Assembly: GCF_001613465.1 (NCBI RefSeq)
Contig: NZ_BDCK01000020.1
Coordinates: 275,086 to 339,085, forward strand
Length of the DNA: 64,000 nt
From: Nocardia niwae NBRC 108934 = DSM 45340
GTDB taxonomy: Bacteria > Actinomycetota > Actinomycetes > Mycobacteriales > Mycobacteriaceae
Direction: 5' to 3'
Shown here: in pieces, positions 33,023 through 41,147 of the stretch
Numbering within the stretch: the first letter of the stretch is position 1
How the letters are laid out: each line of letters starts with the position of its first letter
Notes under the pieces: model-generated
The model's database searches: none
Told to the model about the DNA's origin: nothing
Seen by the model: only the letters and a program-made list of their open reading frames with translations
Made by a program: the position numbers and the translations under genes

Positions 33023-34210
33023 ATGCTTCGATTGGTCATCGCCACCGCAGCGGCCGCGCTCTGTGTGATCACACCGCAGGCCGCGGCGCAGCCGATCTAT
33101 CCCGCGCCGGATCCGGACCCGTTCTACGCCACTCCGGCCGACCTCGACGCCGCCCCGGGCGACGTCCTCGCCGTACGGCCGATGCCCGCGCTTCCCGCGT
33201 TCCCCGGTTCGACGGTCACGATGATCAAGTTCCGCTCCACCAACTCCGCGGGTGAGCCGATCGCGGCCACCACCACCGTGCTGACCCCGCCGAATCCCAC
33301 CCCCGGCCGGCCGCTGCTGTCCTACCAGCACATCATCAACGCACTCGGCACCAAGTGCGCGGTCTCCCGCGTGCTCTACACCAGCGACCCCAATCTGGCT
33401 GTGCGCGAAGCGCCCGCGCTCAACGCCCTGCTCCTGCGCGGCTGGTCGGTCGCTCTCCCCGATCACCTGGGGCCCACCAGCGCCTACGGCGCCGCGAAAC
33501 TCGGGGGCATGATCACCCTGGACGGGCTGCGCGCCGCCCGGCGCGTCACGGAACTGGGACTGGCGGACAGCCGCATCGCCATGCTCGGCTACTCCGGCGG
33601 CGGGATGGCGAGCGCATGGGCGGCCGCGCTGGCGCCGACCTACGCGCCGGAACTGCCGCTCGTCGGCGTCGCCGCGGGCGGGGTGCCGATGAACCTGGTC
33701 AAGATGATCGAAGGCCTGGGCTACGCGCCGCACGCGGCATTCGGTCTCGCCTTCGCCGCCGCCCTCGGGCTGGAGCGGGAATACCCGGCGCGGCTGCCGG
33801 TGAGTGAACAGCTGAACTCGGTCGGACTGTCGGTCCGCAACCGGATCGCCGACAGTTGCACCAACGAGATCCTGCTGGCCGGCGCGGGCCGGGGGATCGT
33901 GGATGTCGCGGCCTCGAATTCGCTGGCCGACGACGAGCGCGCACGGGCCGTGCTCGAGGAGAACAGCCTGGAACTCTACGGAAACGTCCCGGCCACACCG
34001 ATATACCAATGGCGCGCCGAGAACGACGCCCTTATTCCGGTGGAGTCGATCGATGCCACGCTCCGCCGGTACTGCGACGCGGGCGCACGAGTGCAATACG
34101 AGAAAATGCTCAGCCCGGACCATTTGTCCACCGCGGTACTCGGCGTCCCGTCCGCCATCGATTGGCTGGACGCGCGCTTCCACGGTGTGCCCGCACCGAG
34201 TAACTGCTGA
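33023..34210 (+). CDS. Secreted lipase (LIP family)
   Basis: 395 residues with a Sec signal peptide (LRLVIATAAAALCVITPQAAAQ). The mature part is an alpha/beta hydrolase of the secretory lipase family: YQHIINALGTKCAVSR, nucleophile Ser in GYSGGGMAS near 190, Asp in ENDALIP and His in SPDHLSTA. It would hydrolyse triacylglycerols outside the cell, feeding the lipid genes nearby. ATG 33023 is taken because it begins the signal peptide; a GGAG lies about 12 bases before it. Confidence 0.92.
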   Translation: MLRLVIATAAAALCVITPQAAAQPIYPAPDPDPFYATPADLDAAPGDVLAVRPMPALPAFPGSTVTMIKFRSTNSAGEPIAATTTVLTPPNPTPGRPLLSYQHIINALGTKCAVSRVLYTSDPNLAVREAPALNALLLRGWSVALPDHLGPTSAYGAAKLGGMITLDGLRAARRVTELGLADSRIAMLGYSGGGMASAWAAALAPTYAPELPLVGVAAGGVPMNLVKMIEGLGYAPHAAFGLAFAAALGLEREYPARLPVSEQLNSVGLSVRNRIADSCTNEILLAGAGRGIVDVAASNSLADDERARAVLEENSLELYGNVPATPIYQWRAENDALIPVESIDATLRRYCDAGARVQYEKMLSPDHLSTAVLGVPSAIDWLDARFHGVPAPSNC

Positions 34211-34290
34211 GGGCGGCCCGGCGGCGGCTGTTCACCGCCGACCGGGAGCGGATCGTTCCGCGGACCGCCACATCGGATTCGCGCCGAGGA

Positions 34291-34542
34291 CTAGACGTCC
34301 TTGCCGCTCTCGTACGCGCTCTGGCGCGCCTCGTCGAGATCCGCTTCAGCACGGGCCTTTTCGGCCTCGGCTTCCTTCTGCGCCGCATCCCGCTGGGATT
34401 CGGCCTTGTCCTGCTGGGCGCGACCCTCTTTCTTCAGGTCCTCGTCACCGGTGACGACGCCAGCGGCTTCCTTCGCCTTCCCCTTGATGTCCTCGACGAC
34501 ACCCTCGACAGCTTCCCGGGGTCCGCTCTGATGCTCCGGCAT
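34291..34542 (-). CDS. CsbD-like stress protein
   Basis: 83 residues. The segment EAVEGVVEDIKGKAKEAAGVV is a CsbD motif; the rest is a charged helix rich in Ala, Glu, Lys and Gln. Proteins like this are induced by general stress in many actinobacteria, and mycobacterial relatives are named microaggregate-binding proteins. It is small, acidic-basic and probably unfolded alone. GGGAGG stands six bases before ATG 34542. It is monocistronic. Confidence 0.8.
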   Translation of the reverse strand: MPEHQSGPREAVEGVVEDIKGKAKEAAGVVTGDEDLKKEGRAQQDKAESQRDAAQKEAEAEKARAEADLDEARQSAYESGKDV

Positions 34543-34807
34543 CACATACCTCCCAATTCCTAGTCGGCTGACATCCGCCGCATACCCGCCTCCGGCGACG
34601 TCAATCGTCCTGTGACGCCCACCACCTCCCGCCGCCTCCGAAGCGGACATCGTCTGCCCACCCATCCCGCGCAAAGAATGGGGGCCCGACTATGCTCCCG
34701 CCTGGCGAATTTCAGGCGGGACGTGGCGTAAATGCCTCTGGGAAAGGCTCGGTCGCCTCGATAAATTCGGTTCGCGAAGGGACCTGACCACAAGGAGTTC
34801 GCCGATC

Positions 34808-35200
34808 ATGAATTACGTCGCGCCGGTGCTGATCGGCGTTCTGTACGCGGTCGCGATGTCGGCGATCCCGGAGCCGCATCGGCGCCGTTTCAATGCCGTC
34901 ATGGTCGCCGGCGCCGGGGCGGCCTATCTCAGCGGCGGCGGGTTCGGCGGTTGGGAATTCGTTTTCACAGCCGTCGTCACCTACTGCGCCTACCGCGGAC
35001 TGGAGTCCTGGACCTTCATCGGCATCGCCTGGCTCCTGCACACCGCATGGGACCTATCGCATCACTTCAAAGGCAACCCCATCATCCCGTTCGCACACGA
35101 CTCGTCCCTGGGTTGCGGAATCTGCGACCCGGTCATCGCCGTGTGGTGCCTATACGGCGGCCCCTCGCTCTTCCGCCGCCGCACAGCGGCCGTTCCCTGA
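34808..35200 (+). CDS. DUF6010-like membrane protein
   Basis: 130 residues with about four membrane helices and conserved polar spots typical of DUF6010: YRGLESW, LLHTAWDLSHH and DSSLGCGICDP. The His/Asp and Cys pairs suggest a metal or catalytic site in the membrane, but the function is unknown. AAGGAG lies about 11 bases before ATG 34808. It converges with the small LuxR-type regulator. Confidence 0.8.
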   Translation: MNYVAPVLIGVLYAVAMSAIPEPHRRRFNAVMVAGAGAAYLSGGGFGGWEFVFTAVVTYCAYRGLESWTFIGIAWLLHTAWDLSHHFKGNPIIPFAHDSSLGCGICDPVIAVWCLYGGPSLFRRRTAAVP

Positions 35201-35254
35201 ACCGAATGTCACGCGGACCGGCTCCAGCGATCCGCACCCGTGCGCTGACGGAGT

Positions 35255-35539
35255 TCAGAGGTCATCGATGTCGATGAGCGCGTCCTGCAATGCGCGGGCG
35301 ACCAGAGCGGCTTTCGTCGGAGCGGGGCGGCCGACCGCGGCGTACTTGTCCCTGATCCGCGACAGGTGAGTGTTGACCGTCCCGAGCGAGATGTACAGGC
35401 GCCGCCCGACTTCCACCTTCGAGTCCGACGCGATCCACGCCAGCAGCACTTCGATCTCCCGGCTGCTCAGCGCCGGACGCTCCCGCGGTCCCAGTCCAGC
35501 GGACAGCTGGTCGTTCCTGTGGTCGAACGCGATACTCAT
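35255..35539 (-). CDS. Stand-alone LuxR-type helix-turn-helix protein
   Basis: 94 residues. After a short N-terminal tail it consists of one GerE/LuxR helix-turn-helix: LSSREIEVLLAWIASDS, then LYISLGTVNTHLSRIRDKY. There is no receiver or ligand domain, so it is a solo DNA-binding regulator. AAAGGA precedes ATG 35539 by seven bases. Its start overlaps by four bases with a minus-strand frame 35536-35913 whose reality is doubtful. Confidence 0.85.
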   Translation of the reverse strand: MSIAFDHRNDQLSAGLGPRERPALSSREIEVLLAWIASDSKVEVGRRLYISLGTVNTHLSRIRDKYAAVGRPAPTKAALVARALQDALIDIDDL

Positions 35540-36112
35540 GAACCAATCCTTTGCAATACTTCGCTATTTCGAGTCATTCGAAGACAAGGTCCCGATGCCG
35601 ACGGCTCTCGGCGCGGCAGGGCATCCCCCTCGCGGGCGGTATCCACGCAGTACTGCGCGGTGGTAAAGATCGATGAGACGGGATGAGAAGACAGGAATTG
35701 AACCGACCAGTTCGTCGCCCCCTCGAGTACTATCCTCCCGGATGTCTCGCGATCACAAATCTCGTTTTCGATCGAAACACCACGGTTTTGCAAGAACAGT
35801 CTGCACTCGGGCCGAGCTTCGAGGGGCCTGAACAGCAAACGTTCGGTCATATACCCGACCGCGTGCATCCGATAACCCGGTCGTGGAGGATTCTGGTTGG
35901 TTTGATTCCCCATATGGTCGGGTTTTCGTTCCCGACCAGAGCCACGCGCTCAGCAATCGAGCTCCCGCTGAGCCGCGGGTCGATGAGTCAGTGTCGGTCG
36001 GCGCATTCCTTCCGTCGTTGCCGCAACGCCGGCGTTGTCATCTTCGGATCACCTGCGAGGCCCGTGTGCAGCCAGCCGCGAACTACGGCTCCAGCATCCG
36101 GTGGGCAGTCGG

Positions 36113-36159
36113 CGGGCAACAGGGGTTGCCCGTTGCCGCTCCAGATGGCAACGGGCAAC
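36113..36159. other. Two mutually exclusive hairpins
   Basis: GTTGCCCGTTGCC (36125-36137) pairs perfectly with GGCAACGGGCAAC (36147-36159) across a 9-base loop. The first part of the same left arm can pair instead with GGGCAAC at 36114-36120 across 4 bases. Such competing stems resemble an attenuator-like switch, but no gene directly follows on either strand. Confidence 0.45.
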
Positions 36160-36220
36160 ACGGTCCCCGCGAATACCCATGAGCGAGAACCCGGAGGCAC
36201 GACTCGGAGCCACCGAGACA

Positions 36221-36262
36221 CGGCGAAGCCCCTGGCCGTCGATGCGGACAGGGGCTTCGCCG
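36221..36262 (-). terminator. Terminator hairpin downstream of the MFS gene
   Basis: CGGCGAAGCCCCTG and CAGGGGCTTCGCCG are perfect 14-base arms around a 14-base loop, beginning 13 bases after the stop of the MFS gene on the minus strand. There is no T-run, which is common for actinobacterial terminators. Confidence 0.7.
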
Positions 36263-36275
36263 TGGTGAGAGTTGT

Positions 36276-37739
36276 TCAGTGCTTGGTCAATTGCGGCGTC
36301 GCCGCCTCGGGCTCGACCGCTTGTTCCGGAGCGGCCGCCCGGCTCGGCAAGAGCACCGCCATGACGATCACGACCAGTGCCAGCGCCGCCGAGACGAGGA
36401 AGGCCAGCCGCATCCCGTCGAGATGCGCGGTGACTACGTCGGTGCCCTCCGCGGCCAGCGAGGTGGCGCGGGCCGACATCACCGTCACCACCAGAGCAGT
36501 GCCGAACGCCGCGGCGACCTGCTGCAAGGTGCCGAGCATGGAACTGCCGTGCGAGTACAGCTGTTGCGGCAACGCACCGAGACCGAGCGTGAAGACCGGG
36601 GTGAAGGCCGCCGCCAGCGACACCATCAGCAGGATGTGCAGGGCCAGCAGCTGCCAGTACGGCATGGTCATCGAGATCTGGGTGAACCCGGCCAGCGACG
36701 CGGCGATGCCGATCGACCCCGGAATCACCAGCGAGCGTCCGCCGAACCGGTCGAACAGGCGACCGACGGTGGGGCCGAGCAGACCCATCGCCAGCCCGCC
36801 GGGCATCACCAGCAAGCCGGTGGCCAATGGGCTCAGGCCACGCAGATTCTGCAGGTACAGCGGCAGCAGGATCATCGATCCGAGCATCGCCATGAAGGCC
36901 ACCGACATCAGGATCAGCGCCTTGGTGTAGGTGCCCGACAGCAGAACCCGCAGATCGAGCAGCGGAGTGCCGGTGCGCTGCAGGCGCAACTGACGCCACA
37001 CGAACCCGGCGATCAGGGCCGAGCCCGCGGCGACGATCAGCGCCGGACCGGCGAGATTGCCGCTCTCGAAGCGACTGAGCCCGAACACCAGCCCGCCGAA
37101 CCCGAGCGCCGCGAGTGCCACGCTGGCCGAGTCGATCTGCCCCGCTTGCGGTTCACCCACGTTCTCCAGCTGACGCAGTCCCAGCCACGAGATCACTCCC
37201 GCGATCGGCAGCACCAGCACGAAAAGCCAGCGCCACGAACCGATCTGCAGCACTGCTCCGGAAATCACCGGCCCCATCGCGGGCGCCACCGAGATGGCCA
37301 AGGTGACATTGCCCATCACCCGGCCGCGGTCGTGCTCGGCCACCACCGTCATCAGTGTGGTCATCAGCAGCGGCATCATCACCGCGGTGCCGAAGGCCTG
37401 GACGATCCGGCCGAGCAGCAGCACGGCGAACGACGGCGCGACCGCCGACAGCGCGGTACCCGCCAGGAAGACGCCCATCGCCGCGACGTACGCCTGCCGG
37501 GTCGACACGCGCTGCAGGAACCAGCCGGTGGTCGGGATGACCGCCGCCATCGTCAGCATGAACGCCGTCGACACCCACTGCGCCGCCCGGTCGGTGATCG
37601 CGAGGTCCTCCATCAACCGCGGAATCGCGTTGATCATGATGGTCTCGTTCAGGATCACCACGAAAGTCGCGAGCACCAGCACCCGGATGACGGTCGGTGT
37701 CCGCCCTCCCGAGGCGGGAGCGGATAATTCGGCGGACAT
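36276..37739 (-). CDS. DHA2-type MFS drug exporter (EmrB/QacA-like)
   Basis: 487 residues with about fourteen membrane segments, the size and layout of the DHA2 (EmrB/QacA) family: LNETIMINAIPRL in helix 1, LLGRIVQAFGTAVMMP and GPVISGAVLQIGSWRWLF in motif C. It exports drugs or lipids using the proton gradient. ATG 37739 has GGAGG seven bases upstream and is preferred over an ATG six codons earlier. It ends before a strong terminator hairpin. No regulator gene adjoins it. Confidence 0.93.
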   Translation of the reverse strand: MSAELSAPASGGRTPTVIRVLVLATFVVILNETIMINAIPRLMEDLAITDRAAQWVSTAFMLTMAAVIPTTGWFLQRVSTRQAYVAAMGVFLAGTALSAVAPSFAVLLLGRIVQAFGTAVMMPLLMTTLMTVVAEHDRGRVMGNVTLAISVAPAMGPVISGAVLQIGSWRWLFVLVLPIAGVISWLGLRQLENVGEPQAGQIDSASVALAALGFGGLVFGLSRFESGNLAGPALIVAAGSALIAGFVWRQLRLQRTGTPLLDLRVLLSGTYTKALILMSVAFMAMLGSMILLPLYLQNLRGLSPLATGLLVMPGGLAMGLLGPTVGRLFDRFGGRSLVIPGSIGIAASLAGFTQISMTMPYWQLLALHILLMVSLAAAFTPVFTLGLGALPQQLYSHGSSMLGTLQQVAAAFGTALVVTVMSARATSLAAEGTDVVTAHLDGMRLAFLVSAALALVVIVMAVLLPSRAAAPEQAVEPEAATPQLTKH

Positions 37740-37890
37740 CGGATACCTCCGGAGCAAGGAGTCGTTGACAGGTACATGTGGCCCGTTGCCGAGTCACCGG
37801 ATCGCGTCCCGGCGCCACAACTGTTGAGACGGCGTCGACTGCACGAACTCATCGGGCGCGGGTCAGTATTCCGCTCGGCACCGACACAAA

Positions 37891-38172
37891 TCACCTGGTT
37901 TTCCGGTCGATGCACCCGCCCTCGGGCAGAAAACCGCTGTTCAGCGGTACCTCGCACAGCACCCCAGAGGTAATCGTGAGCCTGGTCACTGTCCGGTCTC
38001 GCGGGTCGGTGGACGCGGCGGTCCTCTGCCGGCGAACCGTCACCCACGCGGCGTCCGGATCATGCAGCGCCGCATGCAGATCGCCTCGGAAACCGCCGCG
38101 GTATCGGCCGATCCGAGCATCGCCGCGGCCTCGCCCCGGACAATCGGATCCAGGCTCACGTACGAAATTCAT
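37891..38172 (-). CDS. Hypothetical protein, 93 residues, coupled to the AI-2E gene
   Basis: The frame starts with an ATG that overlaps the stop of the AI-2E transporter gene (ATGA), an arrangement typical of coupled genes. The product is Arg-rich with a more ordered second half (TVTRLTITSGVLCEVPLNSG). No known family is recognised, and third-position GC is moderate, so it may be a chance frame. The area 37740-37890 before the next gene holds nothing else. Confidence 0.35.
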   Translation of the reverse strand: MNFVREPGSDCPGRGRGDARIGRYRGGFRGDLHAALHDPDAAWVTVRRQRTAASTDPRDRTVTRLTITSGVLCEVPLNSGFLPEGGCIDRKTR

Positions 38173-39317
38173 CGTCTGACTTCTCCCGTCGGCGGCGGTT
38201 TCTCGTCATTGCTTTCGTCGGCTGGATTCACCGGTGCGCTGCTGATCAAGGCGCTGACCCAGCGGGTGGCGGGGTCGATGTCGAGCAGTACCGCTTTGAG
38301 CAGCAGGGTGAGCGGGATGGCGAGTAATGCGCCGAGTGCGCCCAGCACCCAGGCCCAGAAGACCAGCGCCAGGAAGGTCACCGTCACGCTCAGGCCGACC
38401 GCATCGCCGACATACTTGGGCTGGATCAACGACTGGATGACGAAGTTGATCACGCTGTAGACCACGATCACCCAGATCATCAACATCGGACCGCCTTCGA
38501 GCAGCGCCAGCAGCGCGGGCGGAACCAAGCCGACGACGAAGCCGATATTGGGGATGAAGTTGGTGATGAACGACAGCACCGCCCACAGCAGCGGCAGCGG
38601 GACACCCAGCCACCACAGCGCCAGCCCGTCGAACACCGCGACGATCAATCCGAACACCGTGGACACGACCAGGTAGCGGCGAGTTCCCGAGGCGAAGGTC
38701 TCCAGCGCGAACGCGATATCGGGGCGCACTTCGGTGACGATCGCGACGCGTCGGCCCATCGACGCCGCGTCGAAGGCCATGAACAGCAGTAACACGATGA
38801 CGAAGACGAGGTCGGACAGCACGCCGGCCAGTCCGGTGAGGGCGGATTGCAGCGCCGTGGTCAGGTGGTGCCAGTCGACGCCGCTGAGCAGGTCGCGGAT
38901 CTGGTCGCCGCCGACACCGGCATCCGTGAGCGACGCGCGCACCCCGTCTAGCAAAGCATCGAATTCGTCGGCATAACCGGGCATTTCCGTCGCCAGCTGC
39001 GCGACCGACACCACCAGCACCGCTAGTAGCCCCACCACGATGGCGTAGACCGCCGCCAGCGCCAGCGCCATGCCCACCCAGGCCGGGAGGCCGCGCCGCC
39101 GCGCCCAGGCGTGAATCGGTTGCACCGCGACAGTGAGCATCAGAGCGAGGAAAACCGGACCGACTATGCCCGCGAACACCTTGATCCCGGCGATCGAGAC
39201 CACCGCCCCGGCGCCGGCCAGCAGCACGATCAATCCGCGCGGGACGGACCACGCGTCGCGCTGCCCGAACGGGGTCGCGTCATCCATCTCCGATGCCACC
39301 GGCGACTCCCATCGCAC
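38169..39317 (-). CDS. AI-2E family transporter (PerM-like)
   Basis: 382 residues with about eight membrane segments and AI-2E family marks: VGPVFLALMLTVAVQPIHAW near the start, a periplasmic-type helical insert, FITNFIPNIGFVVGLVPPA and VIQSLIQPKYVGD. Members are named after autoinducer-2 export, but many act as ion or small-molecule transporters. The start is uncertain between ATG 39317 and ATG 39287, neither of which has a clear ribosome site. Confidence 0.9.
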   Translation of the reverse strand: MRWESPVASEMDDATPFGQRDAWSVPRGLIVLLAGAGAVVSIAGIKVFAGIVGPVFLALMLTVAVQPIHAWARRRGLPAWVGMALALAAVYAIVVGLLAVLVVSVAQLATEMPGYADEFDALLDGVRASLTDAGVGGDQIRDLLSGVDWHHLTTALQSALTGLAGVLSDLVFVIVLLLFMAFDAASMGRRVAIVTEVRPDIAFALETFASGTRRYLVVSTVFGLIVAVFDGLALWWLGVPLPLLWAVLSFITNFIPNIGFVVGLVPPALLALLEGGPMLMIWVIVVYSVINFVIQSLIQPKYVGDAVGLSVTVTFLALVFWAWVLGALGALLAIPLTLLLKAVLLDIDPATRWVSALISSAPVNPADESNDEKPPPTGEVRR

Positions 39318-39544
39318 GTTGCTGCTCGTCAGGACCTACTCGAGGATCGTAGGCCGCGCGGGCCCGCCTACCCCTCATCCTTCGCGGGTGAGGCGCGACA
39401 AATACCGCCGCTCGGCAGCAGACCGCTCTGCGTCCGGTGTTTCGCACCCGCCGATCCGAATTCACCCAGAACAGGTGAGGCGTGCGCGCCTCTCACGGGG
39501 CAACATTCGGCGGGTCCGGGTCCGACGTCGAGCAGGAGTCCGCC

Positions 39545-39970
39545 ATGACCCAGCAATCCGAGGTCCAGAATCTCCCGCCCGAAGAGCCCTTCCAACGGCA
39601 GAGCGTCGCCACCGGGATCTCGGTCGTCGCGGCGGTCCTGCTGTTGGTCCTCTCCGCGATGTCGCTCTTGGAGGGCGCCGTGGCGATCGCCGACGACGAG
39701 CTCTACGTCGCCGGTGCCGACTACATCTATGCCTTCGACACGACCACTTGGGGATGGATCCATCTGATTCTCGGCGTCATCGGCATCGCCTGCGCGCTCG
39801 GACTGATGTTCGGCACCACGTGGGGCCGCTACGCCGCGGTCTTCATCGCCGCCGTGGTGATCGTTGCCAACTTCCTGTCGCTGCCCTACTACCCGGCGTG
39901 GTCACTGCTGGTCATCGCGCTCAGCGTGGTGGTCATCTGGGCCGTGACCACCTGGCAGCCGAACCGCTGA
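39545..39970 (+). CDS. DUF7144-type four-helix membrane protein
   Basis: 141 residues with four membrane segments and the pattern of a common actinobacterial family: GISVVAAVLLLVLSAMSLLEG, TTTWGWIHLILG and YYPAWSLLVIALSVVVIWA. Function is unknown. AGGAG lies seven bases before ATG 39545. It stands upstream of the P-type ATPase remnant. Confidence 0.85.
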   Translation: MTQQSEVQNLPPEEPFQRQSVATGISVVAAVLLLVLSAMSLLEGAVAIADDELYVAGADYIYAFDTTTWGWIHLILGVIGIACALGLMFGTTWGRYAAVFIAAVVIVANFLSLPYYPAWSLLVIALSVVVIWAVTTWQPNR

Positions 39971-40072
39971 CCAGCGAGGACGTTCGCGGTCACGACGACT
40001 GCTCCCGCGTTCGAAAGGACGAACGGTCATGGCCTCCCACGCGCCCCGGGACCCCACCCGCTCCCCACCGCC

Positions 40073-40427
40073 ATGGACTGGTTCGCCCGCGACGCCGAAG
40101 CCGTGGTCACCGCGCTGGACTCCGACCGTGAATCGGGGCTGGTGGCCGACCCCGACTCCCGATTGGAGCCACCCATTCTCGGCACGCGGAAAGTCCTGTC
40201 GATCCCCGTTGGTCGTCACGGTGTTCGCCGTCGAAACCGGCTTCCTCCAGGACCTGCTCATGACCACGTCACTGAACGGCCGTCAATGGCTGGCCTGCCT
40301 CGGCTGGTCACTGATCATCCCGATCGTCGTCGAGGCGGAGAAAGCACTGCGCCGCAAGCGGCGCCCACCCGCCGCAGCTCCCCTCCCACCCGCCGCTGCG
40401 GTGGACCCGCTACGAGCCCGCCTCTGA
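40073..40427 (+). pseudogene. Cation-transporting P-type ATPase, internal deletion remnant
   Basis: The first ~45 codons from ATG 40073 (WFARDAEAVVTALDSD, then GLVADPDSRLEPP) look like the N-terminal cation ATPase domain. After about 40200 another frame, open from 40029, reads ETGFLQDLLMTTSLNGRQWL and SLIIPIVVEAEKALRRK, the last membrane part of the same family. The middle ~800 residues, including the DKTG phosphorylation site, are missing, and the two ends are in different frames. This is a deleted, dead gene. Confidence 0.6.
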
Positions 40428-40549
40428 GGCGCGTCGACCAAAGAACCTGGGACCGGTCTGCCTTGTGAAGAATTTTCCGGTTCCTGACCCCGGATACGAA
40501 TCCGGCCTCCGACCTGGCAGAATGATCTGTGGTCAGAGGCCGTTTTCTG

Positions 40550-40622
40550 CTCCCCCATCTGGACTCGAACCAGAAACCTGCCGATTAACAGTCGGCTGCT
40601 CTGCCAATTGAGCTATAGGGGA
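40550..40622 (-). tRNA. tRNA-Asn (GUU)
   Basis: 73 bases on the minus strand with anticodon GTT in loop CTGTTAA, a D arm AGCTCAATTGG, T loop GGTTCGAGTCC and acceptor arms TCCCCTA/TGGGGGA with one G-U pair. The discriminator is G, as usual for tRNA-Asn. M. tuberculosis has its asnT in the same place near dnaG. Confidence 0.95.
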
Positions 40623-40823
40623 TTGCCCTTGGCTCGGCCGGTTCGTACCGGGCGGGCCGAGGAGAAACTCTAGCGTATGGCTGGGCGGGAGCCCAAATCG
40701 TGTCGCTACCTGCTGACTTGTCCGCGTGGGCGGGGGCGGGCCTTCGGGTGTCCGGATCGACAGGCGTGTGGGGCGTCGGGCAGGATGGAGCGGCGAACTG
40801 GCAACTGGGAGGAGCACATCGAG

Positions 40824-41069
40824 ATGCTGCGGTTGATCATCGGCGTGGCGGCCGGCTACGTACTCGGCAGCAAGGCCGGGCGGGCTCGCTACGAACAGAT
40901 CAGCGCCGCCACCCGCGCGCTGACCGGGAGCCCGGTGACCCGCAAGCTCGTGCTCGTCGGCAGGCAGAGGCTGGCGGACAAGCTCAGCACCCGCCCGCGC
41001 CTGGAGCCGATGGAGCCGCTCGACGAGCGGACCACCGTGCTGGTGCCGCACGACCAGCTGCGGCGCTGA
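40824..41069 (+). CDS. Small conserved protein (Rv2342-like)
   Basis: 81 residues: a short hydrophobic N-terminal helix (LIIGVAAGYVLGSKAGRARY) followed by a charged helix and a flexible tail. Length, location next to dnaG and tRNA-Asn and strand match M. tuberculosis Rv2342. The start pattern resembles YtxH-like envelope proteins. GGAGGA precedes ATG 40824. Function is unknown. Confidence 0.75.
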   Translation: MLRLIIGVAAGYVLGSKAGRARYEQISAATRALTGSPVTRKLVLVGRQRLADKLSTRPRLEPMEPLDERTTVLVPHDQLRR

Positions 41070-41147
41070 CCGGCCACTGGAGACCGATTCCCGGGCCTGG
41101 TCGAACACCGGACGAGGAATCGAGCCGGATGTACCTGCGCGGGTCGG

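Larger units (their letters stand above)
35540..36275. other. 736-base gap, lower GC, with hairpins and no firm gene
   Basis: The stretch 35660-35960 is visibly poorer in GC than its surroundings. A minus-strand frame 35536-35913 (125 codons) ends with an ATGA overlap onto the LuxR-type gene, but its codon use is atypical and I recognise no family. A hairpin TGGTCGGG/CCCGACCA lies at 35915-35938, and stronger hairpins follow at 36113-36159 and 36221-36262. This may be a decayed insertion. Confidence 0.4.
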
